64,000 bases of DNA from Priestia koreensis (GCF_001274935.1 NZ_LILC01000013.1:496001-560000), one strand, 5' to 3'. Counted from the first letter of the stretch, positions 6,587 to 16,356 are shown. Program-made: numbers and translations. The notes: generated by a model from the sequence alone, not told the origin.

Positions 6587-7699
6587 TTAGTTTGAATATA
6601 GTAGAACACATTTTCCAAATCGTGCAGAATCAAAAAAAGAACGCTGTATGAATTCTACACCTTGTTCTATTCTATATTCTTCATCAATAATTATTCCCAT
6701 TTCACTCTTAGTTTGCAATTGAATGGCCCCTTCTAGATCTTCCCGTGAACCTAGGCAATTTCCCAAAATAGCAACATTTTTCACGATGCTCATTTCCAAT
6801 GCTCCTCTGACCGTAGCCTCGGCATCCTTTGGAGTTTCATTCGATAACAATGGATGTTGATCTCTTATCCCACAAGTAATATAGGTTCCGCCTGTTTGTA
6901 AGAAATGTAACGCATAGCCAATATTCATATCAAAAAACGGATCAAAAACATGTGTAATTTGTTGATCGCTCATACAATTCCCTTCATTATTAAGTGCGCT
7001 ACTCAAAGACATAACGCGACTAGGTTGTATTGCCTGTATTTCTTCTTCGTTCCAACCTGATGTTGATAAACACAGTGGAGTAACTCCATAGGAGAGCAAT
7101 TGTTTAATAATAAAGAGTGAGGTATTTGAACGTGCGCTTAACACTAAAGGATTTCCACCATTCTCAAGAATCCCAGACCGCCTGATCATTCCTGCTGCAG
7201 TTTGAGCACCTAGAGAAAAACAAGCACCTTCACTTTCAGTTAAAGTATTTGGTTTTTTAATGAGCTTTTTCTTATGAAGGCGCAACCAACCCATTGATGC
7301 AAAATTTGTAGCTACACCAGGTAAAACCCCTTCTTTTCCGCTATAAGGGTATGAACAATCAGATATTACACCATCACCAATTTCAAACTCATCTACACCC
7401 TTACCAACAGCAACAACTTCTGCGCTAAATTCTGACCCAAATGGGACGAATAATCGGTCAGATCGAATAATCGAATTGTAGTTTTCAACTAATAATGCTT
7501 TATCGCGATAATTGCATGAAAATGCTGTGACGCGTACCAAGACATATTCGTTGTTTTTGTCACTTTTAGTATCAAAAGTAGGTTGATCACAGTCAATCGC
7601 ACCAAACAGTATATTTACTTCTCCAAACCTAACAGTTCCTAATTCTGTATATTCTATTGATTCCTTTTTATTAGGGTTAATTGCTACTAATGAGCGCAT
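6587..7699 (-). CDS. lanJ: LanJ-type dehydroalanine reductase (MDR family)
   Basis: This 370-residue medium-chain dehydrogenase/reductase has a GroES-like N-terminal domain (FSCNYRDKALLVEN; FGSEFSAEVVAVGKG; GDGVISDC) and a Rossmann domain from about residue 170. Its place as the gene after lanM2 matches ltnJ of lacticin 3147. LtnJ reduces dehydroalanine from serine to D-alanine. The classical GHE motif reads GSE, and the usual glycine-rich loop reads SARSNTS rather than AxGxxG, so cofactor binding is unusual. A gap of about 140 bases separates it from lanM2. GGGGAG precedes the ATG. Substrate prediction: Ser7 of the alpha core. Confidence 0.85.
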   Translation of the reverse strand: MRSLVAINPNKKESIEYTELGTVRFGEVNILFGAIDCDQPTFDTKSDKNNEYVLVRVTAFSCNYRDKALLVENYNSIIRSDRLFVPFGSEFSAEVVAVGKGVDEFEIGDGVISDCSYPYSGKEGVLPGVATNFASMGWLRLHKKKLIKKPNTLTESEGACFSLGAQTAAGMIRRSGILENGGNPLVLSARSNTSLFIIKQLLSYGVTPLCLSTSGWNEEEIQAIQPSRVMSLSSALNNEGNCMSDQQITHVFDPFFDMNIGYALHFLQTGGTYITCGIRDQHPLLSNETPKDAEATVRGALEMSIVKNVAILGNCLGSREDLEGAIQLQTKSEMGIIIDEEYRIEQGVEFIQRSFFDSARFGKCVLLYSN

Positions 7700-7840
7700 T
7701 TGATCTTCTCCCCACTACACCTAAATTTTTTTATAAGTCCCTTTAACATCCGTTCATTTGTCTATCCCCTGCATATATGTATACACACTCCTTCGATAAT
7801 GAACCATGGTACCAAAGGAGCTTTTTTATAATTTCATACT

Positions 7841-10645
7841 TTACTTTGACATTTCCTCCAAATTTCTATTGGGGTAATGAAGCTTGTGCGTATGGTTTTG
7901 TTGATACGAAACAGAACTAAGATTGAGTGGGAACCATGTAGAAACGTTGTTGTTATACATCTTTAACATAAGGGCTGAATCAGCTACTCCACTCCACCCA
8001 AGGAAGTATCCCAAAAGGTAATCTCTATTCTTTTCCCCGGTATAAAATCCATTTGTCTTAGCTAAATTTAAAGCGCCTTCCCAATACTGATTTGCAAGTG
8101 AAAGATACCATGAGTCTCCTAGAGCCTGATAGGCAAACAGTAGAGATTGAAGTACTCCTGCAGCCCCGTGACATATTGATAAATCTACAGGTTTATCTTT
8201 AGATAGCTGAGTGGATCTTTTTGCTACATCATATACATCTATTGGTTGGTTTAATGAACTTGCCATTTCAGCGAGAACCATTAACAACCCGGCATTTCCG
8301 TTACACCAACCTGCAGAATTAGGAAAGGATATTTGTAGGGCCTGCTCTAACAATTGATGACATCTTTCCATGTTCCTTAAAGCATAAGATAACCTAAATT
8401 GTGACCAAATCGTTCCTAAATTCCCATGTGCTATTCCATCATTAGGTAACATTGCAGAGGGGCTTTCTCTAAAGATCTTGGATTCTAAGTCTCTTAATAT
8501 CTCATTTGGTGTATTAGAAAAGGATGCTAATATAAGCCCGAAACCTGTTAGACCAATAAACACATCTCCAATTGCTGGATCTCCTAATAAAAGTTCCGTT
8601 GCTACATCTTCTATTTCTTCCGCTCTATTTAAGTGATGACTAAATACAAAATCCAACGAACTTGCACCTGATATAATAGACTTTGGCGCAGATTCTAATT
8701 GCACGGAAAATGCGTGACGAAGAGAACTTAGTCCTTTGTTAGCCTGATTTAGAAGCTGGATGTACTCTTTGGATGATTGCGTGTACTCTTTCATGTGCTC
8801 TAAAAGAAATAAAATGCCTCCTGTGTCATGAAGCGATATTAAAGAAATAGAATCATAAGAGATTGGAATATTTCCATAAACCCCTCCAATCCATCCAGTT
8901 TCAGCATTATCTCCTCTAGTCGTAATAGCTAAAGACTGTATTAACTCTGCTAAAGAATCAGGATTATCTTTGGTCACTTTTTGTAAGGCATTTGAAAAAA
9001 GCGGTGATTGATAGCCTAAGTCCTCCATGTTTTTGTACTTAGATTCATGTATTCTAATTTCAGAATAGCCTTCTGCAATTATGCGCTGATCATGTATTAG
9101 TTTTTCCTCTGAAAGCTCCTGTAACATCGTTATTGCGTTATTTGCGGGTGACATATCAAATATGTCATTTGAAACAAAGTCCATGGAATATAAACGCTTA
9201 TCATTTGCTTTTATCGAAAAATGCGGAATATCTCCAGCTTTTATCGACCGAATTTCTTCCTCCAAGGTCTTTTTAGCTATTTCGGAATCTCGAACTAGCT
9301 TAGGCGGTTTTAAATAATGTAAGACTTTATTAATTGTAGTTTCATCAATTAGATTTTCTGGAAACAAACAGGCATCCAACATAAAGTAATACTGAGATGT
9401 AGGTCTAATAACCACCCTAACTAAACATTCAATATGAGTTAATGTTGAACAAATTTGTTCTCGTTTATCCATTACCTTTACATATCCATCTGAGTAACCG
9501 TTAAGAAAATCTTTTTGAAATGGAAGTGGATCAGGCGCCTGATTACCGACTAGGGTAATCGGGACAGTTGTTCGCTTAACCGTAATCTTTTCTTTGGCTA
9601 TATCTATTGCATCTGTACCTGCATTTTTTAATGTAAAAACCATTTCGTTTGTTTCTTGTGGATACGGTGTATTAATTGCACCGATTAATATTTCATGTGG
9701 AAGTGTTAATTGTTTAGCTGGAATAATCGATGTGTTAGCAATCGAGCGCATGATCCTTCCCTGCATTAGTTCCGGAAGAGAATGACCATGACCATCATGG
9801 TATTTGGGCTGCAGACTTGTTTCTAAATCAACAAAATAAGGGAATGTACCATTAAAAATAATATTCTCATCATGTAAATCTGTTGCTCCAAGGCAGCTAA
9901 ACACGGCCGCACATAAACCCAAATTATAATAAGCATCACTAGTCTCTAGATGATTTATCGATGTATGTTGCACAAACTCCTGCCAACCGTACTTGTCTCG
10001 ATTAATGGTTCTAGGAACCGGAGAATGACCTTGCAGAGCATCAAATTTTAACGTTTCTGAAAATAAATTATCTATTAAAACGTCCACCTCTAAAGAGCGA
10101 GGCTTATAGAGCAGCTTAATTGATGATTCAAACTCCAAGCAAAGATTCACTTTTGACCCGTTATGAGGATCTGATTCAAGTGGTGTTATAGACTGCAACT
10201 TTTCCCCTGATTTAATCAAACCTTTTGACAAGAGTAAAGCAGCATCGTTGCTAAAGTGTTTCGATACGCTTTCAATGAAAGAACATGTATTTTTTACGGA
10301 TTGTGTAATCATTTTTTGCAGAAAATCATATTTTCCGAACCACTTACTTATGATTTCTTTGTCGATCGAACTAACATATTGATTAAATATCTTTGAAGAT
10401 GACGGATCTGCTGGATAAGACAAGCTTTCTCGATATTTGTGAAATTCATATACAAACGTTTTATGACATAGTCTCCACACATGATATTGCAGCAATGTAT
10501 GTAAACAATCCATAGATGCTATTTCTGCATGAGCCACCCAATTTTGTTTAGATAGGTGTTCTTTTACTTTATCTTTCGTTTGGTTTATTTCATCAGCAAA
10601 TAAATTTTCCACAGCATACACAAGTTTCTCCGCTACTAACTGCAT
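7841..10645 (-). CDS. lanM2: Class II lanthionine synthetase LanM2 (beta-peptide partner by position)
   Basis: A bifunctional 934-residue LanM. The N-terminal dehydratase domain carries YKPRS near residue 180 and the kinase-like DLHDENIIFNG near 255, followed by FVDLET. The C-terminal LanC-like cyclase domain has the zinc ligands in WCNGNAGLL (about 780) and ICHGAAG (about 825). It would phosphorylate and eliminate Ser/Thr, then add Cys thiols to form (methyl)lanthionines. By analogy with LtnM2 it should act on the beta precursor. The start overlaps the end of lanT by 10 bases, with AAGGAG inside lanT, so translation is coupled. The assignment of which LanM serves which peptide rests on gene order. 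Confidence 0.93.
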   Translation of the reverse strand: MQLVAEKLVYAVENLFADEINQTKDKVKEHLSKQNWVAHAEIASMDCLHTLLQYHVWRLCHKTFVYEFHKYRESLSYPADPSSSKIFNQYVSSIDKEIISKWFGKYDFLQKMITQSVKNTCSFIESVSKHFSNDAALLLSKGLIKSGEKLQSITPLESDPHNGSKVNLCLEFESSIKLLYKPRSLEVDVLIDNLFSETLKFDALQGHSPVPRTINRDKYGWQEFVQHTSINHLETSDAYYNLGLCAAVFSCLGATDLHDENIIFNGTFPYFVDLETSLQPKYHDGHGHSLPELMQGRIMRSIANTSIIPAKQLTLPHEILIGAINTPYPQETNEMVFTLKNAGTDAIDIAKEKITVKRTTVPITLVGNQAPDPLPFQKDFLNGYSDGYVKVMDKREQICSTLTHIECLVRVVIRPTSQYYFMLDACLFPENLIDETTINKVLHYLKPPKLVRDSEIAKKTLEEEIRSIKAGDIPHFSIKANDKRLYSMDFVSNDIFDMSPANNAITMLQELSEEKLIHDQRIIAEGYSEIRIHESKYKNMEDLGYQSPLFSNALQKVTKDNPDSLAELIQSLAITTRGDNAETGWIGGVYGNIPISYDSISLISLHDTGGILFLLEHMKEYTQSSKEYIQLLNQANKGLSSLRHAFSVQLESAPKSIISGASSLDFVFSHHLNRAEEIEDVATELLLGDPAIGDVFIGLTGFGLILASFSNTPNEILRDLESKIFRESPSAMLPNDGIAHGNLGTIWSQFRLSYALRNMERCHQLLEQALQISFPNSAGWCNGNAGLLMVLAEMASSLNQPIDVYDVAKRSTQLSKDKPVDLSICHGAAGVLQSLLFAYQALGDSWYLSLANQYWEGALNLAKTNGFYTGEKNRDYLLGYFLGWSGVADSALMLKMYNNNVSTWFPLNLSSVSYQQNHTHKLHYPNRNLEEMSK

Positions 10646-12786
10646 TCCAAACTCTCCTTTTTAAGCTCTGCACTAAACAGTTCTGCATATAAGCCACCTT
10701 GATTTATTAATTCTTCATGAGATCCAACTTCTACAATGCATCCATTTTCAAGTACGACAATGCGATCAGCATTTAGAATCGTTGCAAGTCGATGTGCTAT
10801 CACAACTTTTGTACAGTTAATACTCGATAATGCCTCATACACAATGGTTTGTGAGATATTATCCAGCGATGAAGTTGCTTCATCCATCACGAGCAATTTA
10901 GGTGTTTGGAGCAAAATTCGCGCGATATGAATACGCTGGCGTTGTCCTCCAGATAGGTTTGCTCCTGTTTCTGAAATCACGGTGTTATACCCCATCGGAA
11001 ACTTTCCAATGAAATCTAGAAACCCTAATGAATTACAAAATTCTCGTATTTCTCTTTCTGTTCGTTGACACCCCAGTTTAAGATTCTCCATTATTGTTCG
11101 ATTGTGCAAATGTGCTTCCTGAGGAATATAGCTAATCGATTTTCGTAGGATATCAAGGTTGTATTCATGATACTCCATTCCTCCGAAATATATCGAACCG
11201 CTAGTAGACTCAAATAAACTACTTATCACTTTACCGAGTGTCGTTTTACCAGATCCTGATAAACCAACAAGAGCAATCGTTTCTCCATCGGAAATATCTA
11301 AGTTAATATCTTTAATGGCAGGAACATCATCCGAAGTATAACTAAAGCTAAGGTTATTTATAGATACTGATCCTGATTCCATTTCATGTGAGTGTCCAAC
11401 AGAGTGTTCTGTTGGATATTCAAATATGTCCTCAGCTAAGACGATATACCGCATTGCTACCATAATTTCTGATGCTGTTGTGAAGATTGAATTCATATAG
11501 ACAAACAATAAAGATACAATGGATTGAACTGCAATTGCTTGACCAAGAGTCAAGAAACCTAATTCCGCCATATATATACTGCTAACAAGAATAATTAGCG
11601 GTGCAAATACTTGTATTCCAGATAATATTGATCCTATTATTCCTTGTTGGATGCGCATTCTATTGTTGGTAGCATTCAGGTATCTTTTAAAGCGCTCTTT
11701 CCAGTCATTAATATAAGATTGAACATACCCACCTAGTTTCACACTGTTGATGGAAACCACAGCATCTAACTGTATGCTCTGTGCATTGGTCCCCTCATGT
11801 AATTCCTTGTCAGTAGCAGCATTTACATAAGATTGACCAATTACTAGAAAAACAAAAGTTGCTAGGATAAATGAAAATACAATTGTCCCAAGTAACGGTG
11901 ATATCCAAAAAATATATCCTAATATGGCTATACTACTTATGAAGTCCAAGCATGCCTGGACCAGGGTGGATCCTAAAACATGCTGTATTCTTGTAAGAGA
12001 GTTAAGTCGATAGATAATTTCCCCAGGAGCCCTTACAGTAAAATACTTGGCTCCCAGCGATAAAACACGTGTGAATGCACCGCCAATAAGATGCCAGCTA
12101 AAGCGATAAATGATCTTTATTGAGACAAATGTTCTGAGATAATTAAGGGCTATCATAACAAACATTGCTGCTACGAGAGCCCCAAGTATAGTAGCAAATG
12201 AAGTAACATCATTAAGTCCCTTATCAATTAAACGCTGTGTAAACAAGGGAATGGCTAATGTCATTCCCACTAACAAAATGCTTAACAGAGCAATTTTCAC
12301 GTAAAGATTTATCATATTAGATGGCCAAATGTATTCCTTTTTCCACTGAGAAAGCTTGCTAGTGCTACGTTTTTCAAAATCTACTCCAGGTTTAGCCACC
12401 AATACATATTCTTCAAGATTTTCTAGAAACTCTGAGTGAGGAATAGTTACACGACCTATAGAAGGATCCATAATAATTACTTCGTGTTCACTATAGGACT
12501 CAATACAAACGAAGTGATACCCTTTCCAAAAGGCAATGATGGGAAAGTCCATTACTGTGAAGGCTTGCGGATCTTTTATTCGGTATGTTTTCGCTTCCAT
12601 TCCGAAATGAGAAAATAGCTCTTTTAACTTCTGTAAACCTAAACCATCTCGTCCTGGCTCTTGTATTTGCCTTAGTTCTGTAATGGATATTTGATAATCA
12701 TAAGCCTCCAGAATTGTTCTGACACAACATAGCCCACATTCAGCTTGTGCTAATTGTAAAGTTGGCTTGAGTTTTATTTTTTTCAT
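10636..12786 (-). CDS. lanT: Lantibiotic peptidase-containing ABC exporter LanT
   Basis: A 716-residue exporter of the AMS (peptidase-ABC) type. The N-terminal C39 protease domain has its catalytic Cys at residue 17 (QLAQAECGLCC), with the His in KGYHFVC and the Asp in MDPS near residues 95-110. Six membrane spans follow between about 160 and 430. The nucleotide-binding domain has Walker A GLSGSGKTT (about 512), signature LSGGQRQRIHIAR (about 610) and Walker B LLVMDEATSSLD. It should remove the leaders at Gly-Gly or Gly-Ala and export both peptides. It sits between lanM1 (18-base gap) and lanM2, as in the lacticin 3147 operon. Confidence 0.95.
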   Translation of the reverse strand: MKKIKLKPTLQLAQAECGLCCVRTILEAYDYQISITELRQIQEPGRDGLGLQKLKELFSHFGMEAKTYRIKDPQAFTVMDFPIIAFWKGYHFVCIESYSEHEVIIMDPSIGRVTIPHSEFLENLEEYVLVAKPGVDFEKRSTSKLSQWKKEYIWPSNMINLYVKIALLSILLVGMTLAIPLFTQRLIDKGLNDVTSFATILGALVAAMFVMIALNYLRTFVSIKIIYRFSWHLIGGAFTRVLSLGAKYFTVRAPGEIIYRLNSLTRIQHVLGSTLVQACLDFISSIAILGYIFWISPLLGTIVFSFILATFVFLVIGQSYVNAATDKELHEGTNAQSIQLDAVVSINSVKLGGYVQSYINDWKERFKRYLNATNNRMRIQQGIIGSILSGIQVFAPLIILVSSIYMAELGFLTLGQAIAVQSIVSLLFVYMNSIFTTASEIMVAMRYIVLAEDIFEYPTEHSVGHSHEMESGSVSINNLSFSYTSDDVPAIKDINLDISDGETIALVGLSGSGKTTLGKVISSLFESTSGSIYFGGMEYHEYNLDILRKSISYIPQEAHLHNRTIMENLKLGCQRTEREIREFCNSLGFLDFIGKFPMGYNTVISETGANLSGGQRQRIHIARILLQTPKLLVMDEATSSLDNISQTIVYEALSSINCTKVVIAHRLATILNADRIVVLENGCIVEVGSHEELINQGGLYAELFSAELKKESLECS

Positions 12787-12804
12787 TTTTCACATACCTT
12801 CACG

Positions 12805-15738
12805 TCAACTACCAAACGTTAAAGGAGAAGTTTTAATGGTAGGATCAAGCGATTTGCAAAGGTGTAATAGTGCTCCAGCTTTCCCTGCCATTAATCCCGG
12901 GCTTAGAGGATATCGGCCTTTTCCATTTTTATAGTAGCTGAAAATATATTCTGGAGAGCAGAAAGTCGTTTGCATCCCTAGAAGAATGTCAGAAGTTTCT
13001 TCTGGAAATGACTCACTCACGTATTGAAGCGCCTCTACTATTCCCAAACTTCCATGGCAAAGTACTGGAACACGTGAGACCGGAATTCTTCTTAACTGAT
13101 CAATTACATTTAGAACAGATTCTTTCGGAAGAATGTTTGATTTGTATGCTTCGTAATAGGCAATTAATAGCCCTGCTAAACCGTTACACCAAGATGATGA
13201 GACATTCATATTTCCACCATCTTTATAGATCTCAATAATTCCATCATTGTTTGTGTACTTATTGCGAATTAACAAATCAATGTCCTCTACTACTCTCTTT
13301 AACTCACTGGTTTTCTGTCTTTGATTGACTAATGCAAAGAACCAAAGTAATTGACCATAACCGTGAGTTAATCCTGACGTTACTTCAGTATCACTAGCAT
13401 TCATTTTTTTATAGGCCATCGACAGAATGCTGCTCATAATGTCGTCGTTTACTTTAAACTCTTCTTGCGTTCGGTATCTCATCACAATTGAACTACTTTT
13501 GCCCGTAATCATATCGAAAAAATTATGATCCGGTGCATCTAGATGACGGTGCAATAGTGGCCACGCATCGGCAGCAACCTCTTTCCATCTTTCGTTCCCA
13601 ACGTAATTTCCTGCTGCAAATAACGTCCATAGAAGACCTGAAACTCCAGAAAATCCACCAATTCCAGAAAGAAGGACATTTCTAAGTTCAAAACTTTTAT
13701 CCTCAAAAATTTTGGATGATTTTTCAAAGATATCATTGGAAGCTGTTATCGCATCATGGTCTGATAGAAGCTTACCTGAAACTGCTAGCGCCAGTGCAGG
13801 ACCAACTCGTCCATTATACAAGTCGTACCCTAACACTCCAGGTGTCCATCCTTGACCCCCGAATTTTGCAACAGGACCAACCCAAGTCTTTGGTAAATGT
13901 TCATATCGATCATCCAAAACAGATTCACTAATGGATTTAGAAAACCATGAAATGATCTCCTTATGTTTTTTATCATCGTAATCTTTTACGGTATGCAGCT
14001 TCTCAAACTTGTTCGTTTCTTCATTAATCAATACTGACTCATCCAAATTTAACTTCCCATCTGCATGCGGATCAGCTAACTTAGCAACAAAAGCTAGTCT
14101 TATTAGGTTCGTTTGTACAGTCAAATCTTTCTCTGTAAGTTGTTCCATCTTAGACACAAATTGTGATTCAGGACTTGTTGGAATGTGAGAAACGACCTCA
14201 TCTCCAGAAAGAACCTCTGTTCCTTGAAAGTTAACGGAAAAATACGGTATGTCACCATTCCAAAGTTGGCTGCATTCAGATAGAACCAAGTTTGTATCAC
14301 TCGTCAAACTAAGAATTCCAGTACGCGACAATAAAGTATGTGCGGTATTTATATCTCTGGAAGGTTCTGCATCAGATAAGATACGCAAAATTTGTTCATA
14401 CCTGTATGTCATATTATGTATATAACGGAATTTGACCTTGCTGAATGCTTTTCTAGCTGCTTCAATAAACAGATGCTTTTGTGGATGAATTTGCATGAAA
14501 AATTCAGAGAAGCCACCAATAATTTGGTCACATCTTTCATGTATATATGCTTCAAATTCTGGGTCATTTGATAGTGTATTATCAATGTTTTGCTTCTTCC
14601 AAACCACCCGTATATCCGAGGAGAAACCATCTTTTATATCAAAAGTTTTGAATGGACTCACGCTTTTTTCGTTTCGAATGCCAGTAAATCCAACATCAAC
14701 AGAACCTTGACCTGCTTTAGTGCCTAATGATATTGGAAGGATGCCTGTCCCATATACGGATTTTTCTAATGCGTAATAAGCGCTTTTTTTAGACTCTAGA
14801 ATTCCCTTTCTAATCCTAGATGGATGGAATAGAGTTTCCAGATCAATTGGAAGTGGCCCCTCATCCGTCCACAGTATATTGCTGTAATGCATGTCTGTGG
14901 CATTTAACAAAAACATTAAGCATGCTAGTCTTCCTGCCTGAAACATGTCTGTCTTTTCTTCGTTCATTTCTACAAATTCTGTAAAGCCGTAATCTCCGCA
15001 GTGAATGACGGTCAGAGAAGGCATTTTAGGGGAAATGAATGTGTTAATTTCTTGAATAAAATTCGTGTACCCTAGCTCTCCAGATACGGAACGTGGCTTG
15101 AATACAATTTTTTCACCTTGTTCAAACGTAATAATTGCTACTGACGTTCCGTTATTATGTGTATCTCCACCTGACTCCACAGACACAATTCGGCTCGTGG
15201 ACGAAATGTTAAGTTTTGTCTCTATTTCAGAGCGATGCTGTTGAGTTAATAAAATAGCATTTTTAACGGCTAACGCTCTGTTCTCTAATAAATGATTGCA
15301 TCTTCCCCAACCAATAGAATAAGCGTCTGCAAATTCCTTGAATTTGGTCGTCATTAATTGTTGAGTATAATAGTCATAAATTTCTTTTGAACTCATAGAC
15401 TGCTTAGGTAACGTCTTAATATGTTCCGCAAAAGACCTGATTAAGTATGAGAAAGCTACCTGTGAGAATAACTCACAGATAGCATGTTTAAATGATTTAG
15501 AATCCAAAAGGTACTGGTCTATCTTCGGGTCCCATACTTTCTCCCAGGCATTTTTCGCGATCATCCTACAAGGGTTATGAAAAGGGTAAAATTCCTGGGA
15601 CTTGAAAGTATCCACATTACTAAGATTATCTTGAGAATGCACAGACAGCTCATCAATATAATGTAAAAGTGGTGCAATATGCTCGTCGAAATCTGACTGT
15701 TCCAACTCTGGATAAAACTGTTTTTTGTAGGTAATCAT
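12805..15738 (-). CDS. lanM1: Class II lanthionine synthetase LanM1 (alpha-peptide partner by position)
   Basis: A second bifunctional LanM, 977 residues. Dehydratase motifs are VFKPRS near residue 213 and NATDMHYSNILW near 281, with PIDLET after it. Cyclase zinc motifs are SWCNGLAGLL (about 849) and LCHGSLG (about 893). It starts 18 bases after lanA2 and is the first enzyme gene of the operon, like ltnM1, whose product modifies the alpha peptide. Two distinct LanM enzymes in one cluster are the hallmark of two-component lantibiotics whose peptides differ strongly in ring pattern. Pairing with the alpha peptide is by position. Confidence 0.94.
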   Translation of the reverse strand: MITYKKQFYPELEQSDFDEHIAPLLHYIDELSVHSQDNLSNVDTFKSQEFYPFHNPCRMIAKNAWEKVWDPKIDQYLLDSKSFKHAICELFSQVAFSYLIRSFAEHIKTLPKQSMSSKEIYDYYTQQLMTTKFKEFADAYSIGWGRCNHLLENRALAVKNAILLTQQHRSEIETKLNISSTSRIVSVESGGDTHNNGTSVAIITFEQGEKIVFKPRSVSGELGYTNFIQEINTFISPKMPSLTVIHCGDYGFTEFVEMNEEKTDMFQAGRLACLMFLLNATDMHYSNILWTDEGPLPIDLETLFHPSRIRKGILESKKSAYYALEKSVYGTGILPISLGTKAGQGSVDVGFTGIRNEKSVSPFKTFDIKDGFSSDIRVVWKKQNIDNTLSNDPEFEAYIHERCDQIIGGFSEFFMQIHPQKHLFIEAARKAFSKVKFRYIHNMTYRYEQILRILSDAEPSRDINTAHTLLSRTGILSLTSDTNLVLSECSQLWNGDIPYFSVNFQGTEVLSGDEVVSHIPTSPESQFVSKMEQLTEKDLTVQTNLIRLAFVAKLADPHADGKLNLDESVLINEETNKFEKLHTVKDYDDKKHKEIISWFSKSISESVLDDRYEHLPKTWVGPVAKFGGQGWTPGVLGYDLYNGRVGPALALAVSGKLLSDHDAITASNDIFEKSSKIFEDKSFELRNVLLSGIGGFSGVSGLLWTLFAAGNYVGNERWKEVAADAWPLLHRHLDAPDHNFFDMITGKSSSIVMRYRTQEEFKVNDDIMSSILSMAYKKMNASDTEVTSGLTHGYGQLLWFFALVNQRQKTSELKRVVEDIDLLIRNKYTNNDGIIEIYKDGGNMNVSSSWCNGLAGLLIAYYEAYKSNILPKESVLNVIDQLRRIPVSRVPVLCHGSLGIVEALQYVSESFPEETSDILLGMQTTFCSPEYIFSYYKNGKGRYPLSPGLMAGKAGALLHLCKSLDPTIKTSPLTFGS

Positions 15739-15756
15739 AAAATTATCTCCCCTTTA

Positions 15757-15951
15757 TTAGCAAGCGCGTGTACAAGAAGTAGTTGGACAAGTATTAGTTG
15801 AAATGTAACCCGTAACTGCTGTAATAACAATCGTTGGTGTAATTCCTCCAGCAACATCGTCCTCAGTTAATGCGATCATATCTGATTCTAAGTATTTGCC
15901 AAGTTCTAATTCTTTTTCTGATTTATTAAGAGCATTCGTTTTGTTATTCAT
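15757..15951 (-). CDS. lanA2: Two-peptide lantibiotic beta precursor (LtnA2-like)
   Basis: I place the start at ATG 15951, seven bases after AGAGGAG, giving 64 residues; upstream in-frame starts lie inside the ribosome-binding site. The leader is acidic and ends DDVAGG, a double-glycine cleavage site. The 28-residue core begins ITPTIVITAVTGY and ends TNTCPTTSCTRAC. Its three Cys and the CPTTxCTxxC block are shared by lacticin 3147 A2, haloduracin beta and lichenicidin beta, the lipid II-assisted pore-forming partners. Compared with LtnA2 from memory, the two serines converted to D-alanine there are threonine here. It lies between lanA1 and lanM1. Confidence 0.95.
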   Translation of the reverse strand: MNNKTNALNKSEKELELGKYLESDMIALTEDDVAGGITPTIVITAVTGYISTNTCPTTSCTRAC

Positions 15952-16018
15952 ATCCATTCTCCTCTTCAATATAAAAGTTTTTAAAATCCATTTACATTCA
16001 ATTAAACTATTTCAAGAA

Positions 16019-16198
16019 TTATTTACACCATGACATACATTCATGAGTTGCTGTACACCAGCCACCCTTATTCCCCCAGTAATCACTAAGAGAAAATGTG
16101 TTTGTCGTACAAGCTCCAAATACGTCATCATCAAATTGCTGATCTACAACCTCTTCAAACCAAGTAACTTGTTCTTGCTTACTCACTTCATTTTTCAT
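16019..16198 (-). CDS. lanA1: Two-peptide lantibiotic alpha precursor (LtnA1/C55-alpha-like)
   Basis: The start at ATG 16198 follows GAGGGG and gives 59 residues. The leader (29 residues, WFEEVVDQQFDDDVFGA at its end) finishes Gly-Ala. The 30-residue core begins CTTNTFSLSDYWGN and ends CTATHECMSWCK. It has four Cys (core positions 1, 19, 25, 29). CTxTxEC is the lipid II-binding mersacidin-type ring motif of alpha peptides. From memory it differs from staphylococcin C55 alpha at only about two positions and from lacticin 3147 A1 at a few more. Ser7, the D-Ala site in LtnA1, is kept. It is the first gene of the minus-strand operon. Confidence 0.96.
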   Translation of the reverse strand: MKNEVSKQEQVTWFEEVVDQQFDDDVFGACTTNTFSLSDYWGNKGGWCTATHECMSWCK

Positions 16199-16246
16199 TA
16201 CGATCCCCTCGTTTTCCATAAAGTAGCAAAAGTATTGCTCTACTAA

Positions 16247-16276
16247 TTTTTACCACTCACAAAACCACCCCGTCAA
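16247..16276 (-). promoter_or_regulatory. Candidate promoter of the lanA1 operon
   Basis: On the minus strand TTGACG (16271-16276) and TAAAAA (16247-16252) are separated by 18 bases and face lanA1, about 50 bases from its start. The -10 is weak, which would fit a regulated promoter. Confidence 0.45.
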
Positions 16277-16288
16277 CGGAATTTTCCG
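16277..16288. promoter_or_regulatory. Palindrome next to the lanA1 -35, candidate operator
   Basis: CGGAA-TT-TTCCG abuts the -35 hexamer of the lanA1 promoter in the divergent intergenic region. LanR is the natural candidate to bind it, but LtnR is known to act on its own promoter, so the site's role is uncertain. Confidence 0.3.
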
Positions 16289-16327
16289 AATATAAGGATA
16301 CTAATATTAGAAAAATGCAAAGTTTAC

Positions 16328-16356
16328 TTTACCTTTAGAAAAGTTTGATTTATAAT
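16328..16356 (+). promoter_or_regulatory. Candidate promoter of lanRIFE
   Basis: TTTACC (16328-16333), 17 bases, then a consensus TATAAT (16351-16356), followed by GAGGTGAGGG and the lanR ATG at 16377. The transcript would have a very short leader. Confidence 0.6.
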
